NCBI GenBank assembly: GCA_934661105.1
Contig: CAKUIV010000031.1
Span: 1 to 16,499 of the forward strand
Direction: 5' to 3'
Source of the DNA: an uncultured Ellagibacter sp.
Lineage (GTDB): Bacteria; Actinomycetota; Coriobacteriia; Coriobacteriales; Eggerthellaceae
DNA: 16,499 bases
Shown here: piece after piece, positions 1-7,553 of the stretch
Layout: the number at the start of each line of letters is the position of its first letter
Position numbering within the stretch: position 1 is the stretch's first letter
Translations under genes and position numbers: made by a program
Notes under the pieces: model-generated
Database searches by the model: none
The model's input: the letters and a program-made list of their open reading frames with translations, nothing else
Told to the model about the DNA's origin: nothing

Positions 1-84
1 CTCCTCCTGCATCCACTTGATGCACACCGACGTGTCAAGGCCACCGGAATAGGCCAAGACAACCCTGTCCCTTTGTTCGCTCAT
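1..84 (-). CDS. argG: Argininosuccinate synthase, N-terminal fragment
   Basis: Only the first 28 codons lie in the window; the gene continues beyond position 1. The translation begins MSEQRDRVVLAYSGGLDTSV, and AYSGGLDTS is the ATP pyrophosphatase (PP-loop) signature of argininosuccinate synthase, at residues 11-19. The enzyme joins citrulline and aspartate at the expense of ATP, the step before argininosuccinate lyase. An AAAGGA-like ribosome binding site lies about 7 bases upstream of the ATG. It is the last visible gene of the arginine cluster, 71 bp after argD on the same strand. The motif and the context together make the assignment secure, although nothing can be said about the rest of the protein. 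Confidence 0.93.
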   Translation of the reverse strand, partial: MSEQRDRVVLAYSGGLDTSVCIKWMQEE

Positions 85-155
85 TTCTGTATCCTTTCCC
101 AGCTCAAAACTGTTTTAACCACGGTAAACCAAATGTGTCCTACGCATCTGGCGAA

Positions 156-1391
156 CTATAAAATCCCACCAAGTTTCTCGATTAACGCATCGACGTCGGC
201 CTTGCCGCACACGAGCGGCGGCAAAAAGCGCAGCGTGTGCGCACCTGTCGCATTGAGCAAAAGCCCTGCGGAAAGCCCGTCGAGCACGACGTCGGGAGCG
301 CTCTTGCCGTCCTCGGCCAGGTCGGCCGCAAGCATGAGTCCCACGCCGCGCACCTCGGTGACCTGGGGGAGCGCGGAAAGCTGCTCGCGCAGGTACGCAC
401 CCACCTCAATCGCGTTCGCGGCGAGGTCTTCCTTTTTGATCTCGCTCAGCGTCGCTTCCGCCGCCGCCACTGCGAGGTTGGACCCGCCGAAGGTGGAGCC
501 GTGGTCGCCCGGGTTGAACGCCGCCGCCACTTCCCCGCGCGCGGCGCACATGCCGCAGGGGAAGCCCGACGCCACGCCCTTCGCGATGGAGACGATGTCG
601 GGCACGACGCCCAGATTCTGGAAACCGAACGGCTTGCCCGTGCGGTAGATGCCGCACTGCACCTCGTCGCAGATCATGACCGCGCCGCGTTCCGCCGTGA
701 GCCTGCGCACCGCCTCCATGAATTCCTGGCTGCACGGATGCACGCCTGATTCGCCCTGGATGGGCTCGAGCATGACGGCGCAGATGGCGTCGCCCTGCTC
801 CTTGAAGAGCGTCTCGAGAGCCGCGACGTCGTTTTGCGGCGTGGGGACGAAGCCGTCGGGGAGCGGTTGGAAAAGCTCCTGCTTCGCCGGTTGAGCCGTG
901 GCGGCAAGCGTGGCGAGCGTGCGGCCGTGGAAGCTCTTCTTAACCGTGACGATCACGCGCGGCGCGGACTCGCCGTCGCCGCCTTCGGCTTCGACGCGGC
1001 GGCGGGCATAGGCGCGGGCGAGCTTGATAGCGCATTCGTTCGCCTCGGCGCCCGAGTTCGCGAAGAAGGTCTGCCATGGGGCGGCTTCGCCCTCGGGTGC
1101 GCCCTCGTTCAGCATGTCCGACAGAAGCTTCGCGACCTCGCCGCGATGCTCGATGTAGTAGTAGTTGCTCACGTGGATGAGCGTTTCCGCCTGCTTGGCG
1201 ATGGCCCCCGTCACCGCGGGATGGCAATGCCCCAGGCTGCATGCGCCGATGCCGGCGATGAAGTCGAGATATTCCGTGCCCTCGTCGTCGACCACGGTCA
1301 TGCCGTGGCCGGAAACCAGCTCGACCGGCTTGCGGCCGAAGGTGTGCATGACGTATTCGTCTTCGAGCTGCTGCTCATGAGCGAGGCTCAT
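156..1391 (-). CDS. argD: Acetylornithine aminotransferase (class III, PLP)
   Basis: A full-length class III aminotransferase of 411 residues, the usual size of ArgD. It converts N-acetylglutamate 5-semialdehyde to N-acetylornithine, with glutamate as amino donor, in the cytoplasm. Visible motifs are FANSGAEANE (110-119, cofactor phosphate binding), SFHGRT (153-158), CDEVQ (241-245, the Asp that contacts the pyridine nitrogen) and SIAKG (268-272), with the Schiff-base lysine at K271. GSTFGGSN follows where most relatives have GSTFGGNP. The ATG has AAGGAGG about 8 bases upstream. It lies 63 bp after argB and 71 bp before argG. Related enzymes for ornithine, GABA or succinylornithine share the fold, so the specific name rests partly on the cluster. 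Confidence 0.93.
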   Translation of the reverse strand: MSLAHEQQLEDEYVMHTFGRKPVELVSGHGMTVVDDEGTEYLDFIAGIGACSLGHCHPAVTGAIAKQAETLIHVSNYYYIEHRGEVAKLLSDMLNEGAPEGEAAPWQTFFANSGAEANECAIKLARAYARRRVEAEGGDGESAPRVIVTVKKSFHGRTLATLAATAQPAKQELFQPLPDGFVPTPQNDVAALETLFKEQGDAICAVMLEPIQGESGVHPCSQEFMEAVRRLTAERGAVMICDEVQCGIYRTGKPFGFQNLGVVPDIVSIAKGVASGFPCGMCAARGEVAAAFNPGDHGSTFGGSNLAVAAAEATLSEIKKEDLAANAIEVGAYLREQLSALPQVTEVRGVGLMLAADLAEDGKSAPDVVLDGLSAGLLLNATGAHTLRFLPPLVCGKADVDALIEKLGGIL

Positions 1392-1415
1392 GTTCGTACC
1401 CTCCTTAAGGGTTAG

Positions 1416-1437
1416 GCCCCTCCAACACCGAAGGGGC
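1416..1437 (-). other. Hairpin between argB and argD
   Basis: GCCCCT (1416-1421) and AGGGGC (1432-1437) form a 6-bp stem with a 10-base loop in the argB-argD gap, just upstream of the argD ribosome binding site. No T-run follows on the minus strand, so it is not a normal terminator. It could protect or partly separate the two halves of the message; that role is inference. Confidence 0.4.
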
Positions 1438-1454
1438 GCTTGCCTTTCGTTTCG

Positions 1455-2399
1455 TTAGCTCAACTTGCTCGCGAAGCTGTCGAGCGGGCGCGATTCTGCC
1501 GGCTCGTTCTCGTCGCTGTTGGTGATCATCGTGCCGACGCCCATGTCGGTGAGCATCTCGAGCAAAAGCGCATGCGGCGTCGTGCCGTTCAGGATATGGG
1601 CACGGTGCACGCCTGCCTCGAGCGCGCGGACGCACGAGGCGAGCTTCGGGATCATGCCCGTCGATACCTGCTTTTTCGCGAGCATGTCCTTCACCTCGGC
1701 AAGGCTCATGCGCGAGATGAGCGTCGACTTGTCGCTGAAATCGCGGTAGAGCCCATCGACATCGGTGAGGAAGAACACCTTGTGCGCCCCGATCGCCGCC
1801 GCAACATGGCCGGCAACGACGTCGGCGTTCACGTTGAAAAAGCCGCTACCGGGCTCTTCCCCGATGCCCACCGAGGCGAGCACGGGGATGTAATCGGCCG
1901 CGGTGAGGTCCTCGAGCAGCTGGGTGTTGATGCGCACGACGCGACCCACGCGCCCAAGCTCGGGCGACGCCTGCTCGGCGACGATAGTGGCCCCGTCGGC
2001 ACCCGAAAGGCCCACAGCGACCCTGCCGTGATCGTTCATAGCCTCGACGAGCTCCTGGTTCACCTGGCCGGCAAGCACCGAACGCACGATCTTCATGGCT
2101 GCGTCGGACGTGACGCGCTGGCCATCGATGAACTTGAACGGGATGTCGAAGCGCTTCATCGCCTCGGTGATGGCAAGCCCGCCGCCATGGACGATGACGG
2201 GCTTCACGCCGATGATCTTCAGAAGCACGATGTCGGCCATGACCTCGGCGCGAAGCTTCTCGTCGACCATGGCGGATCCGCCGTACTTGATGACGACCGT
2301 CTTGCCGGTGATCTTCTTGATCCAGGGCATCGCCTCGGCGAGGACCTCGCCGGTCGTGGTGTCGACGCCGTTGGGTCTGGATACGTTGTCGTAGTTCAT
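1455..2399 (-). CDS. argB: Acetylglutamate kinase, arginine-sensitive type
   Basis: Phosphorylates N-acetylglutamate, the second step and usual control point of the pathway. The 314-residue protein shows KYGGSAM (38-44), VHGGG (70-74), FNVNAD (188-193), FLTDVDGL (210-217) and GMIPKL (248-253), all typical of the amino acid kinase fold. About 37 residues precede KYGG, enough for the extra N-terminal helix of hexameric enzymes. The C-terminal stretch HILNG (268-272), E281 and GVGT (287-290) resembles the signature of arginine-inhibited NAG kinases, so feedback inhibition is likely (inference). Two places are unusual: HGGGL rather than the frequent HGGGP, and GQRVT (93-97) where GLRVT is common. 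The ATG lies only 4 bases after the argJ stop, suggesting translational coupling. Confidence 0.95.
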   Translation of the reverse strand: MNYDNVSRPNGVDTTTGEVLAEAMPWIKKITGKTVVIKYGGSAMVDEKLRAEVMADIVLLKIIGVKPVIVHGGGLAITEAMKRFDIPFKFIDGQRVTSDAAMKIVRSVLAGQVNQELVEAMNDHGRVAVGLSGADGATIVAEQASPELGRVGRVVRINTQLLEDLTAADYIPVLASVGIGEEPGSGFFNVNADVVAGHVAAAIGAHKVFFLTDVDGLYRDFSDKSTLISRMSLAEVKDMLAKKQVSTGMIPKLASCVRALEAGVHRAHILNGTTPHALLLEMLTDMGVGTMITNSDENEPAESRPLDSFASKLS

Positions 2400-2403
2400 A
2401 GCA

Positions 2404-3666
2404 TTAAGTCCTGTAGTCTCCGTTGATCGTTACATAGTCGTGCGAGAAATCGCAGGTCCACATCGTGGTTTCGCAAGTGCCGGCGCCGAGGTCGATGTCG
2501 ATCGCGATCTCAGGCGCCTCGAAACGTCGCAGGGCCTCGTCCTCGTCGAAGGGAACGGTGAGCCCGCCCCGGCACACGGGAATGCCCATGATGTCGATGG
2601 AAACGTCTTGCTGCTTGAACGACGCGCCCGAGCGCCCCGCCGCACCGGCGATGCGCCCCCAGTTGGCGTCGTGGCCGTAGATGGCGGTCTTCACGAGCGG
2701 GGAGTTCGCGATCGTGCGCGCGCATGCGTCGGCATCGGCGTCGGTAGCCGCGCCCGTCACATTCACGGTGACAAGGCGCGTGGCGCCTTCGCCGTCGGCG
2801 GCCATCTCACGTGCAAGGTGCACGCACACCGCCCGATACGCCGCGGCGAGCGCCTCGAACGCGGGCGTGCCCGGCGCGAATGCCTCCTCGCCAGGCGCCG
2901 CGGCGCCGCTCGCAAGCGTGACGCACGTGTCGTTGGTGGACGTGTCGGAGTCGACGGTGATCTTGTTGAAGCTCGCGTTTACCGCGGCGTGCAGGATTTC
3001 GCTCAAATGAGCTGCGGCAACGGGTGCGTCAGTCGTGATGACGGCGATCATCGTGGCCATGTTCGGCATGATCATGCCCGAGCCCTTCGACATGCCCCCC
3101 ACCGTGAACGTGCGGCCCGCATACCCGATGGCGTCGCCCGAGAACGAGACGGCGTACTCCTTCGGATGCGTGTCGGTGGTCATGATCGCGCGAGCCGCCG
3201 AGGCGCCGCCTTCCCGCGAGCATGCCGCAAGAGCCGCGGGCACGCCCGTCTTGAACGGCTCCATGGGAAGGTGCTGGCCGATGACGCCGGTCGAGGCGAC
3301 GAGCACCTCGTTTTCGGTGCACCCAACCGCGTCGGCGGTGATGCGCGCCATCTCGCGCGCGTGCTCAAGCCCCGGCTCCCCCGTCGCCGCGTTCGCGATG
3401 CCGGAGTTGATGACGACCGCGCGGGCCGCGCCGTACGAGGGCGCACCGGCTCCCCCATCACTCAAATGCTCGCGCGAGACGATGACGGGCGCCGAGCAGA
3501 AGATGTTTTGCGTGAACATACCTGCCGCCGCGCACACATCGTCAGCAACGACGAGCGCAAGATCGCCGCGACCAGGTTCCTTCCTGAAACCCGCATGGAT
3601 GCCCGCGGCCGTAAAGCCGGCAGCCGACGTGACGCCGCCGCCCTCGATCTCGGTGAATTCGGTCAT
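2404..3666 (-). CDS. argJ: Bifunctional glutamate N-acetyltransferase / ornithine acetyltransferase
   Basis: ArgJ moves acetyl from N-acetylornithine to glutamate, giving the cyclic pathway; some members also acetylate glutamate from acetyl-CoA. The 420-residue protein carries STGVIG (125-130, oxyanion region), TTDTHPK (163-169), KGSGMIMPNMATM (194-206), with the autocleavage between Ala204 and the nucleophile Thr205, then DANWGRI and the C-terminal NGDYRT. Start choice: the reading frame is open 12 codons further to 3702, but that overlaps the end of argC, while the ATG at 3666 has AAGGAG 7 bases upstream. This leaves a 19-bp gap to argC. NSGIANA (87-93) replaces the frequent NSGNANA. Whether it is mono- or bifunctional cannot be read from the sequence. 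Confidence 0.95.
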   Translation of the reverse strand: MTEFTEIEGGGVTSAAGFTAAGIHAGFRKEPGRGDLALVVADDVCAAAGMFTQNIFCSAPVIVSREHLSDGGAGAPSYGAARAVVINSGIANAATGEPGLEHAREMARITADAVGCTENEVLVASTGVIGQHLPMEPFKTGVPAALAACSREGGASAARAIMTTDTHPKEYAVSFSGDAIGYAGRTFTVGGMSKGSGMIMPNMATMIAVITTDAPVAAAHLSEILHAAVNASFNKITVDSDTSTNDTCVTLASGAAAPGEEAFAPGTPAFEALAAAYRAVCVHLAREMAADGEGATRLVTVNVTGAATDADADACARTIANSPLVKTAIYGHDANWGRIAGAAGRSGASFKQQDVSIDIMGIPVCRGGLTVPFDEDEALRRFEAPEIAIDIDLGAGTCETTMWTCDFSHDYVTINGDYRT

Positions 3667-3685
3667 GGTTGCTCCTTCCATGGTG

Positions 3686-4756
3686 CTACACCCCCACCGC
3701 AAGCGCGGTGAGACCCGCGTCCTCGGAAAGACCGAAGACGATGTTCGCGCACTGGACCGCCTGACCGGCGGCGCCCTTGCCCAAGTTGTCGATGGCGCCG
3801 ATCGCGATGATCATGTTCGCTTCCTCGTGGAACGCGGCTCCTACCTGGGCGCGGGCCGTGTTCGCGACCGACGACGTCTTGGGAAGCCTGCCCGCGGGCA
3901 GAGCCTCGACAAGCGGCGAATCCTTGTAGAAAGCGCCCTGCACCGACGCAAGCTCCTCGGCGCTCGGCACGGGAGCGCCCGGCGCGAGCGGGAGCTTCAC
4001 CGTGGAAAGCAGGCCGCGGTTCATCGGCACGAGATGGGGCGTGAACACGAGCCTGCCCGCGCCGAGCCCCAGGATCTGCGCGATTTCGGGGGTGTGACGG
4101 TGCGTCCCGACCCCGTACGCCTCGACGCTTTCGTTCGCGAAGCAGAAATGCGTGCGCTCGTTGGCCTTCTTGCCAGCGCCGGTAACGCCCGAGAGCGCGT
4201 CGACGACGACGGTCGCATCGGGGTCGACGAGGCCCGCGCGGATGAACGGCGCCGCGGCGAGAGACGTCGCCGTCGGATAGCACCCGGCGCACGCGACGAG
4301 CACCGCCTTGCCGGCTGCGTGGTCGGCGGCGACCCGAGCAAGGCCCTCGCCGAAAAGCTCCGGCAGGCCGAAGGCGCGCGTTTCCAGCAAGTCGGGGGAC
4401 GTGTGAGGCACCTTGTACCATTTCTCGTACACCGACGCGTCGGCGAGACGATAGTCGGCCGAAAGATCGATGACGGTCACGCCGTCGGCGAGAAGCTGGG
4501 GCGTGAGCGCCAGAGACGCCGTATGAGGAACAGCGAGGAAGGCGACGTCGAGCCCCTTGAGCAGATTCTCGTCGTGTTTGGAGAAGACAAGGTCGCTTGC
4601 CCCAGCGAACGCGGGATAGACATCGCGAAGAGGAGTGCCCGCAAGAGCGTCCGAAGTGATGACGGAAAGGTCGAAGTCCGGATGGCGCAGAAGCAGGCGC
4701 ATGAGCTCCGCGCCCGCGAAGCCGGCAGCGCCGACGACGCCAGCTTTGATTTTCAT
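3686..4756 (-). CDS. argC: N-acetyl-gamma-glutamyl-phosphate reductase
   Basis: The NADPH-dependent reductase that makes N-acetylglutamate semialdehyde, third step of arginine synthesis. The 356-residue protein begins with a dinucleotide-binding loop, GAAGFAGAEL (9-18), and has DLSADYR (97-103), the catalytic cysteine in CAGCYPT (C159), HRHTPEI (219-225), HLVPMNRG and, near the end, AIDNLGKGAAGQA. These are hallmarks of the family and the length is normal. The ATG has TAAGGAA about 9 bases upstream. It is the first gene of the operon, so the promoter should lie in the 411-bp spacer upstream. I could not find a convincing -35/-10 pair, ARG box or T-box there. Confidence 0.96.
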   Translation of the reverse strand: MKIKAGVVGAAGFAGAELMRLLLRHPDFDLSVITSDALAGTPLRDVYPAFAGASDLVFSKHDENLLKGLDVAFLAVPHTASLALTPQLLADGVTVIDLSADYRLADASVYEKWYKVPHTSPDLLETRAFGLPELFGEGLARVAADHAAGKAVLVACAGCYPTATSLAAAPFIRAGLVDPDATVVVDALSGVTGAGKKANERTHFCFANESVEAYGVGTHRHTPEIAQILGLGAGRLVFTPHLVPMNRGLLSTVKLPLAPGAPVPSAEELASVQGAFYKDSPLVEALPAGRLPKTSSVANTARAQVGAAFHEEANMIIAIGAIDNLGKGAAGQAVQCANIVFGLSEDAGLTALAVGV

Positions 4757-5167
4757 GATGGCGGTTCCTTACCTGATAAGCCTTGTGAGCGTTCCATACG
4801 GATGCGAGGATACGCCATCGATGCCACGAAACGTCGGAGCAATCGACAAACGCCGTCGCAAAGGCGCAGAACGCCACGGATAATGGTAGTGAAAAGCGGT
4901 TCGCACCCGAAGGGGGCGATGGAAAGTTACAAAGAAGAAACGCGCGAAGCGGCACGGCGCGAGGTCTTGCCGTCGCGCAAAGGACGTCGTCGGAGCATGG
5001 AAGAAGCGCTCGGCGTCTTCGTATTCATGATGCTCGTGTTCACGACTTATCCTCGTTTTCGATACGTGCCTGATACCATGGCCGCGACGTGTTACGATGT
5101 GCGGCGAAACCATTGTATACAAACCCGCTGGGGTTTGCACCACTTTTTCGGGTCGAGGAGAATCTTG
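4757..5167. other. Divergent intergenic region argC / glutamate-cysteine ligase
   Basis: 411 bp between the first arginine gene (minus) and the ligase gene (plus). Open frames cross it on both strands, but none has a start with a ribosome binding site or a recognisable product, so I treat it as noncoding. It should hold the arg operon promoter, yet no classical ARG box (TGAAT plus ATTCA halves) is visible. The only clear dyads are at 5113-5137, near the ligase start. The minus-strand leader may therefore be long, or the control may follow a non-ARG-box logic. Confidence 0.5.
5113..5137 (+). promoter_or_regulatory. TTGTATACAA operator-like palindrome with adjoining hairpin
   Basis: TTGTATACAA (5113-5122) is a perfect 10-bp palindrome. 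It overlaps a second dyad, CAAACCC (5120-5126) and GGGTTTG (5131-5137), a 7-bp stem with a GCTG loop. Both lie 30-55 bases before the ligase ATG. The core GTATAC with flanking TT/AA matches the kind of site bound by FadR-subgroup GntR regulators (family knowledge). No such regulator is in the window, so the binding protein is unknown. The hairpin could also act in the 5' leader of the mRNA. Confidence 0.45.
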
Positions 5168-6463
5168 ATGAACGAAACGTCGCCCACAGGGGAATCCAGC
5201 GCAAGCGAATCGTCTTCAACGGACGGGCATTCCATCCGGGAGCGCAACATCGCCGCTTTAGCCGCCTACATCGAATCGGGAGCGAAAACGACGCCCGGCG
5301 CCCTCGGCATCGAGCTCGAGCACGTCATCGTTCGCGAAGGCGGATCGCCCGTGCCCTACAGCGGGTCCGACGGCGTCCAACACGTACTTGAGGAGCTGCG
5401 CACCGACTATCCCGACGCGACGCTCGACGAGGAAGGCGACCTACTCGGCGTTGCCAGGTCCGGCGAGGCCGTGACGATCGAGCCCGCCGCGCAGGTCGAG
5501 CTTTCCGCCGGCCCCTTCCACGAGCTCAGCGCCGCGAAAGTGTGCTTCGAGCGCTTCGAGGGCACGCTCGACGCGGCGCTCGCCCCCGTTCACGCGAAAA
5601 CCGCGCAGGTCGGCTACCACCCCACCGCACGCGCGATGGACATGGAGCTCATCCCGAAAACACGCTACGCGTGCATGAACCGCTACCTCGGCGCGGTGGG
5701 CCCCTTCGGCCCATGCATGATGCGAGGAAGCGCATCGACCCAGGTCAGCATCGACTACACCGACGCCGCCGACTGCCTACGCAAGTACCGTATAGCGTCG
5801 GCGCTCGTTCCCGTCCTGTCGCTCATATGCGACAACTCGCCCGTCTTCGAGGGTGCGCCGCGTGCGCACAAGCTCGTTCGCACGAAGATATGGCAGGAAT
5901 GCGACCCCGACCGCTGCGGCATCGTGCCCGGCGCCATGGATCCGAGCTTCTCGTTTTACGACTACGCGCGCTGGGTGTACGACACGCCCGCGATTCTCGT
6001 GCCCGACGGCCAGGGAGGCTGGCGAGAAGACGCGCGTCCGTTCAGCAAGATCTACGCGCAGCACCTGATGACGCGCTCGGAAGTCGAGCACGCGCTGTCG
6101 ATGGTGTTTCCCGACGTGCGCCTGAAGACCTACCTGGAAATCCGCCCCGCCGATGCGATGCCGGTGCCGTACGTCATCGCCTATGCCGCGCTTGTGAAGG
6201 GGATCTTCTACTACGAGGAGAGCCTCAAGGGAGCGGAGCGGCTCGTCGCAGGCGCGACCGAAGACGATATCGCCGTCGCGAAAGAAGAGCTTATGGCGCA
6301 CGGATACCAAGCCGAGGTGTACGGGCATCCCGTCAGCGAGATCGCCGACGCGCTGATCGAGCTCGCGCGCACGGGCTTGCGCGTCGACGAGCGAGAATAT
6401 CTGAAGCCCTTGGCCGACCTGGTCGCAGCACGCGAAACCCTGGCCGATCGGGCCGAGCGCTAA
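5168..6463 (+). CDS. gshA: Glutamate-cysteine ligase, plant-type (GCS2) family
   Basis: A 431-residue member of the GCS2 family, which ligates glutamate and cysteine with ATP to give gamma-glutamylcysteine. Visible signatures are GIELEH (47-52, glutamate/Mg binding), IEPAAQVELSAGPFHEL (104-120), IPKTRY (162-167), MMRGSASTQVSIDY (184-197), NSPVFEG (223-229) and the RTKIWQECDPDRCGIVPG block (238-255). The first 25 residues are Ser/Thr/Glu-rich and probably disordered. The ATG at 5168 has GAGGAG 7 bases upstream. The frame stays open far upstream, antisense to argC and argJ, but this is a codon-bias shadow. No glutathione synthetase is nearby. EgtA, the ergothioneine-pathway relative, is an alternative; no egt genes are visible. 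Confidence 0.8.
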   Translation: MNETSPTGESSASESSSTDGHSIRERNIAALAAYIESGAKTTPGALGIELEHVIVREGGSPVPYSGSDGVQHVLEELRTDYPDATLDEEGDLLGVARSGEAVTIEPAAQVELSAGPFHELSAAKVCFERFEGTLDAALAPVHAKTAQVGYHPTARAMDMELIPKTRYACMNRYLGAVGPFGPCMMRGSASTQVSIDYTDAADCLRKYRIASALVPVLSLICDNSPVFEGAPRAHKLVRTKIWQECDPDRCGIVPGAMDPSFSFYDYARWVYDTPAILVPDGQGGWREDARPFSKIYAQHLMTRSEVEHALSMVFPDVRLKTYLEIRPADAMPVPYVIAYAALVKGIFYYEESLKGAERLVAGATEDDIAVAKEELMAHGYQAEVYGHPVSEIADALIELARTGLRVDEREYLKPLADLVAARETLADRAER

Positions 6464-6538
6464 CCCGGCATGGCGGAAACGCCGGCATTCCGATAGACTG
6501 GCAGCTAATGCTTTTCAGACCGAGAGGAGATGCGCTTC

Positions 6539-6967
6539 ATGAGCAATGAAGGCAAGAAGGTAAAGACCCACTACACGGGCACGCTCGACGACGGCACGAA
6601 GTTCGATTCATCCTACGACCGCAACGAGCCGCTCTCGTTCACCTGCATGGCAGGGCAGATGATCCCCGGCTTCGACAAGGCCGTGCGCGACATGGAAGTC
6701 GGCGAGACGAAGATCGTGCGCCTGGAACCGGCCGACGCCTACGGCGAGTATAACCCCGCCCTCGTGCAGAAAGTGCCGCGCAAGAACGTGCCCAACGCCG
6801 AACAGCTGCCCGTAGGCGAAACCGTGTACATGCGCGCGCCCGACGGCTCGCCTTTCCCCGTGCGCGTTCTCGAAGTGGCCGACGACACCGTGAGCTTCGA
6901 CATGAACCACGAGCTCGCCGGCAAGGCGCTCACCTTCGAGATCACCCTGGTCGAAGTCGAAGAGTAG
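6539..6967 (+). CDS. slyD: FKBP-type peptidyl-prolyl isomerase, SlyD-like
   Basis: A 142-residue cytoplasmic prolyl isomerase/chaperone. The FKBP half has HYTGTLDDGTKFDSS (11-25), GQMIPGFDKAV and the DAYGEY segment; between them and the C-terminal strand lies the insert-in-flap chaperone domain, with VPRKNVP and ending near NHELAGKALTFEI, as in SlyD. Unlike Escherichia coli SlyD there is no His/Cys-rich metal-binding tail, so a role in nickel delivery is less likely. Start choice: the AGGAG at 6525-6529 touches an ATG at 6530, which is too close, but sits 9 bases before the ATG at 6539, so the latter is used. It follows the ligase gene by 75 bp and ends at a terminator. Confidence 0.9.
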   Translation: MSNEGKKVKTHYTGTLDDGTKFDSSYDRNEPLSFTCMAGQMIPGFDKAVRDMEVGETKIVRLEPADAYGEYNPALVQKVPRKNVPNAEQLPVGETVYMRAPDGSPFPVRVLEVADDTVSFDMNHELAGKALTFEITLVEVEE

Positions 6968-6995
6968 AGCAGCCCTGAGCAACCCCTAGCATGAG

Positions 6996-7042
6996 AAAGC
7001 CCCTCCGTTTTCGGCGTTCAGCCGAGAGGCGAAGGGGCTTTT
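6996..7042. terminator. Rho-independent terminator between convergent genes
   Basis: AAAGCCCCT (6996-7004) pairs with AGGGGCTTT (7033-7041), with an inner TCGGC/GCCGA hairpin, and is followed by TTTT on the plus strand. It lies 28 bases after the SlyD-like gene. On the minus strand a shorter T-run (TTTCT) follows the same stem, so it may also end the transcript of the 97-residue membrane protein gene. Confidence 0.85.
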
Positions 7043-7083
7043 CTGTGCGTTGGCGCGAAGGCGGCTGGCGGAAGGCCGACGCG

Positions 7084-7377
7084 CTACTTGAAGCGCGCTT
7101 CGAGCTCCTTGATTTTGGTGCTCGCCTTGGAATAGTGCAGAGCTCCAATGCCCACGAAGCCGGCGGCCACGACCGCAAGCGCGTAGGTGACGATGTTCAC
7201 CACGAGCGTTTCCGGGTCGATGATCCCGTTCGCAACAAGCACTTGGCGTATGATCAAGAACAGCACGAACACGATGATCCCGATGCCCGCCTGCGTGAAG
7301 CCGCGCGTCTTTTTCTGCTTGAGCCCCTCGATCTGCTCCCGCAGCTTGCGTTCCTTCTTGCTCATGTTCTTTGCCAT
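7084..7377 (-). CDS. Small two-helix membrane protein, unknown function
   Basis: I do not recognise a family. The 97-residue product starts with a Lys/Arg/Glu-rich amphipathic stretch (residues 1-25, containing KKERKLREQIEGLKQKK), then a hydrophobic helix at about 30-46, a short loop (NGIIDPET), a second helix at about 57-81 and a charged tail. This looks like a small inner-membrane protein with both ends cytoplasmic. The frame is open further upstream to 7530, but the ATG at 7377 has AAGGAG 7 bases before it, and the extension would run through a terminator hairpin. A TATACT -10 lies about 60 bases upstream. It appears to be transcribed alone. Confidence 0.75.
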   Translation of the reverse strand: MAKNMSKKERKLREQIEGLKQKKTRGFTQAGIGIIVFVLFLIIRQVLVANGIIDPETLVVNIVTYALAVVAAGFVGIGALHYSKASTKIKELEARFK

Positions 7378-7437
7378 GAATCCGCTCCTTGCCCAGCGCG
7401 CAACCATGCGCGGCGTCGTCCCCTTTTGCTTCTTCCC

Positions 7438-7466
7438 AGTATACGGCATTTCCCCGAATGCCAAAG
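7438..7466 (-). promoter_or_regulatory. Promoter with embedded GGCATT-N6-AATGCC dyad
   Basis: Minus strand: TATACT (7438-7443) is a strong -10, with CTTTGG (7461-7466) as a weak -35 at 17 bp spacing. Between and partly over them lies a perfect inverted repeat, GGCATT (7445-7450) and AATGCC (7457-7462), spaced by 6 bases. A dyad in the spacer of a promoter is the usual place for a repressor site. It serves the 97-residue membrane protein gene. Confidence 0.5.
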
Positions 7467-7497
7467 AAGCCTTCCCCCTTGTGCAGGGGAAGGCTTC
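7463..7497 (-). terminator. Terminator of the SpoVA-like gene
   Basis: GAAGCCTTCCCC (7466-7477) and GGGGAAGGCTTC (7486-7497) form a perfect 12-bp stem with an 8-base loop. On the minus strand it is followed by TTT at 7465-7463, a short T-run. It lies 57 bases after the stop codon at 7554, fitting an intrinsic terminator for that gene. Confidence 0.7.
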
Positions 7498-7553
7498 CCG
7501 AAAATCTCTTTGCAGCTCCGATGGGCGCAATGTCCCGAGCGGCGAGAGAGCTC

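Noticed and set aside
3667..3702. Upstream ATGs for argJ
   Set aside because: They overlap the end of argC and have no binding site; AAGGAG serves the ATG at 3666.
3035..5167. Open frame running 711 codons upstream of the ligase start, antisense to argJ and argC
   Set aside because: It lies opposite two secure genes, has no homology that I recognise in that part, and the ATG at 5168 has a strong ribosome binding site and gives the family length. It is a GC-bias shadow.
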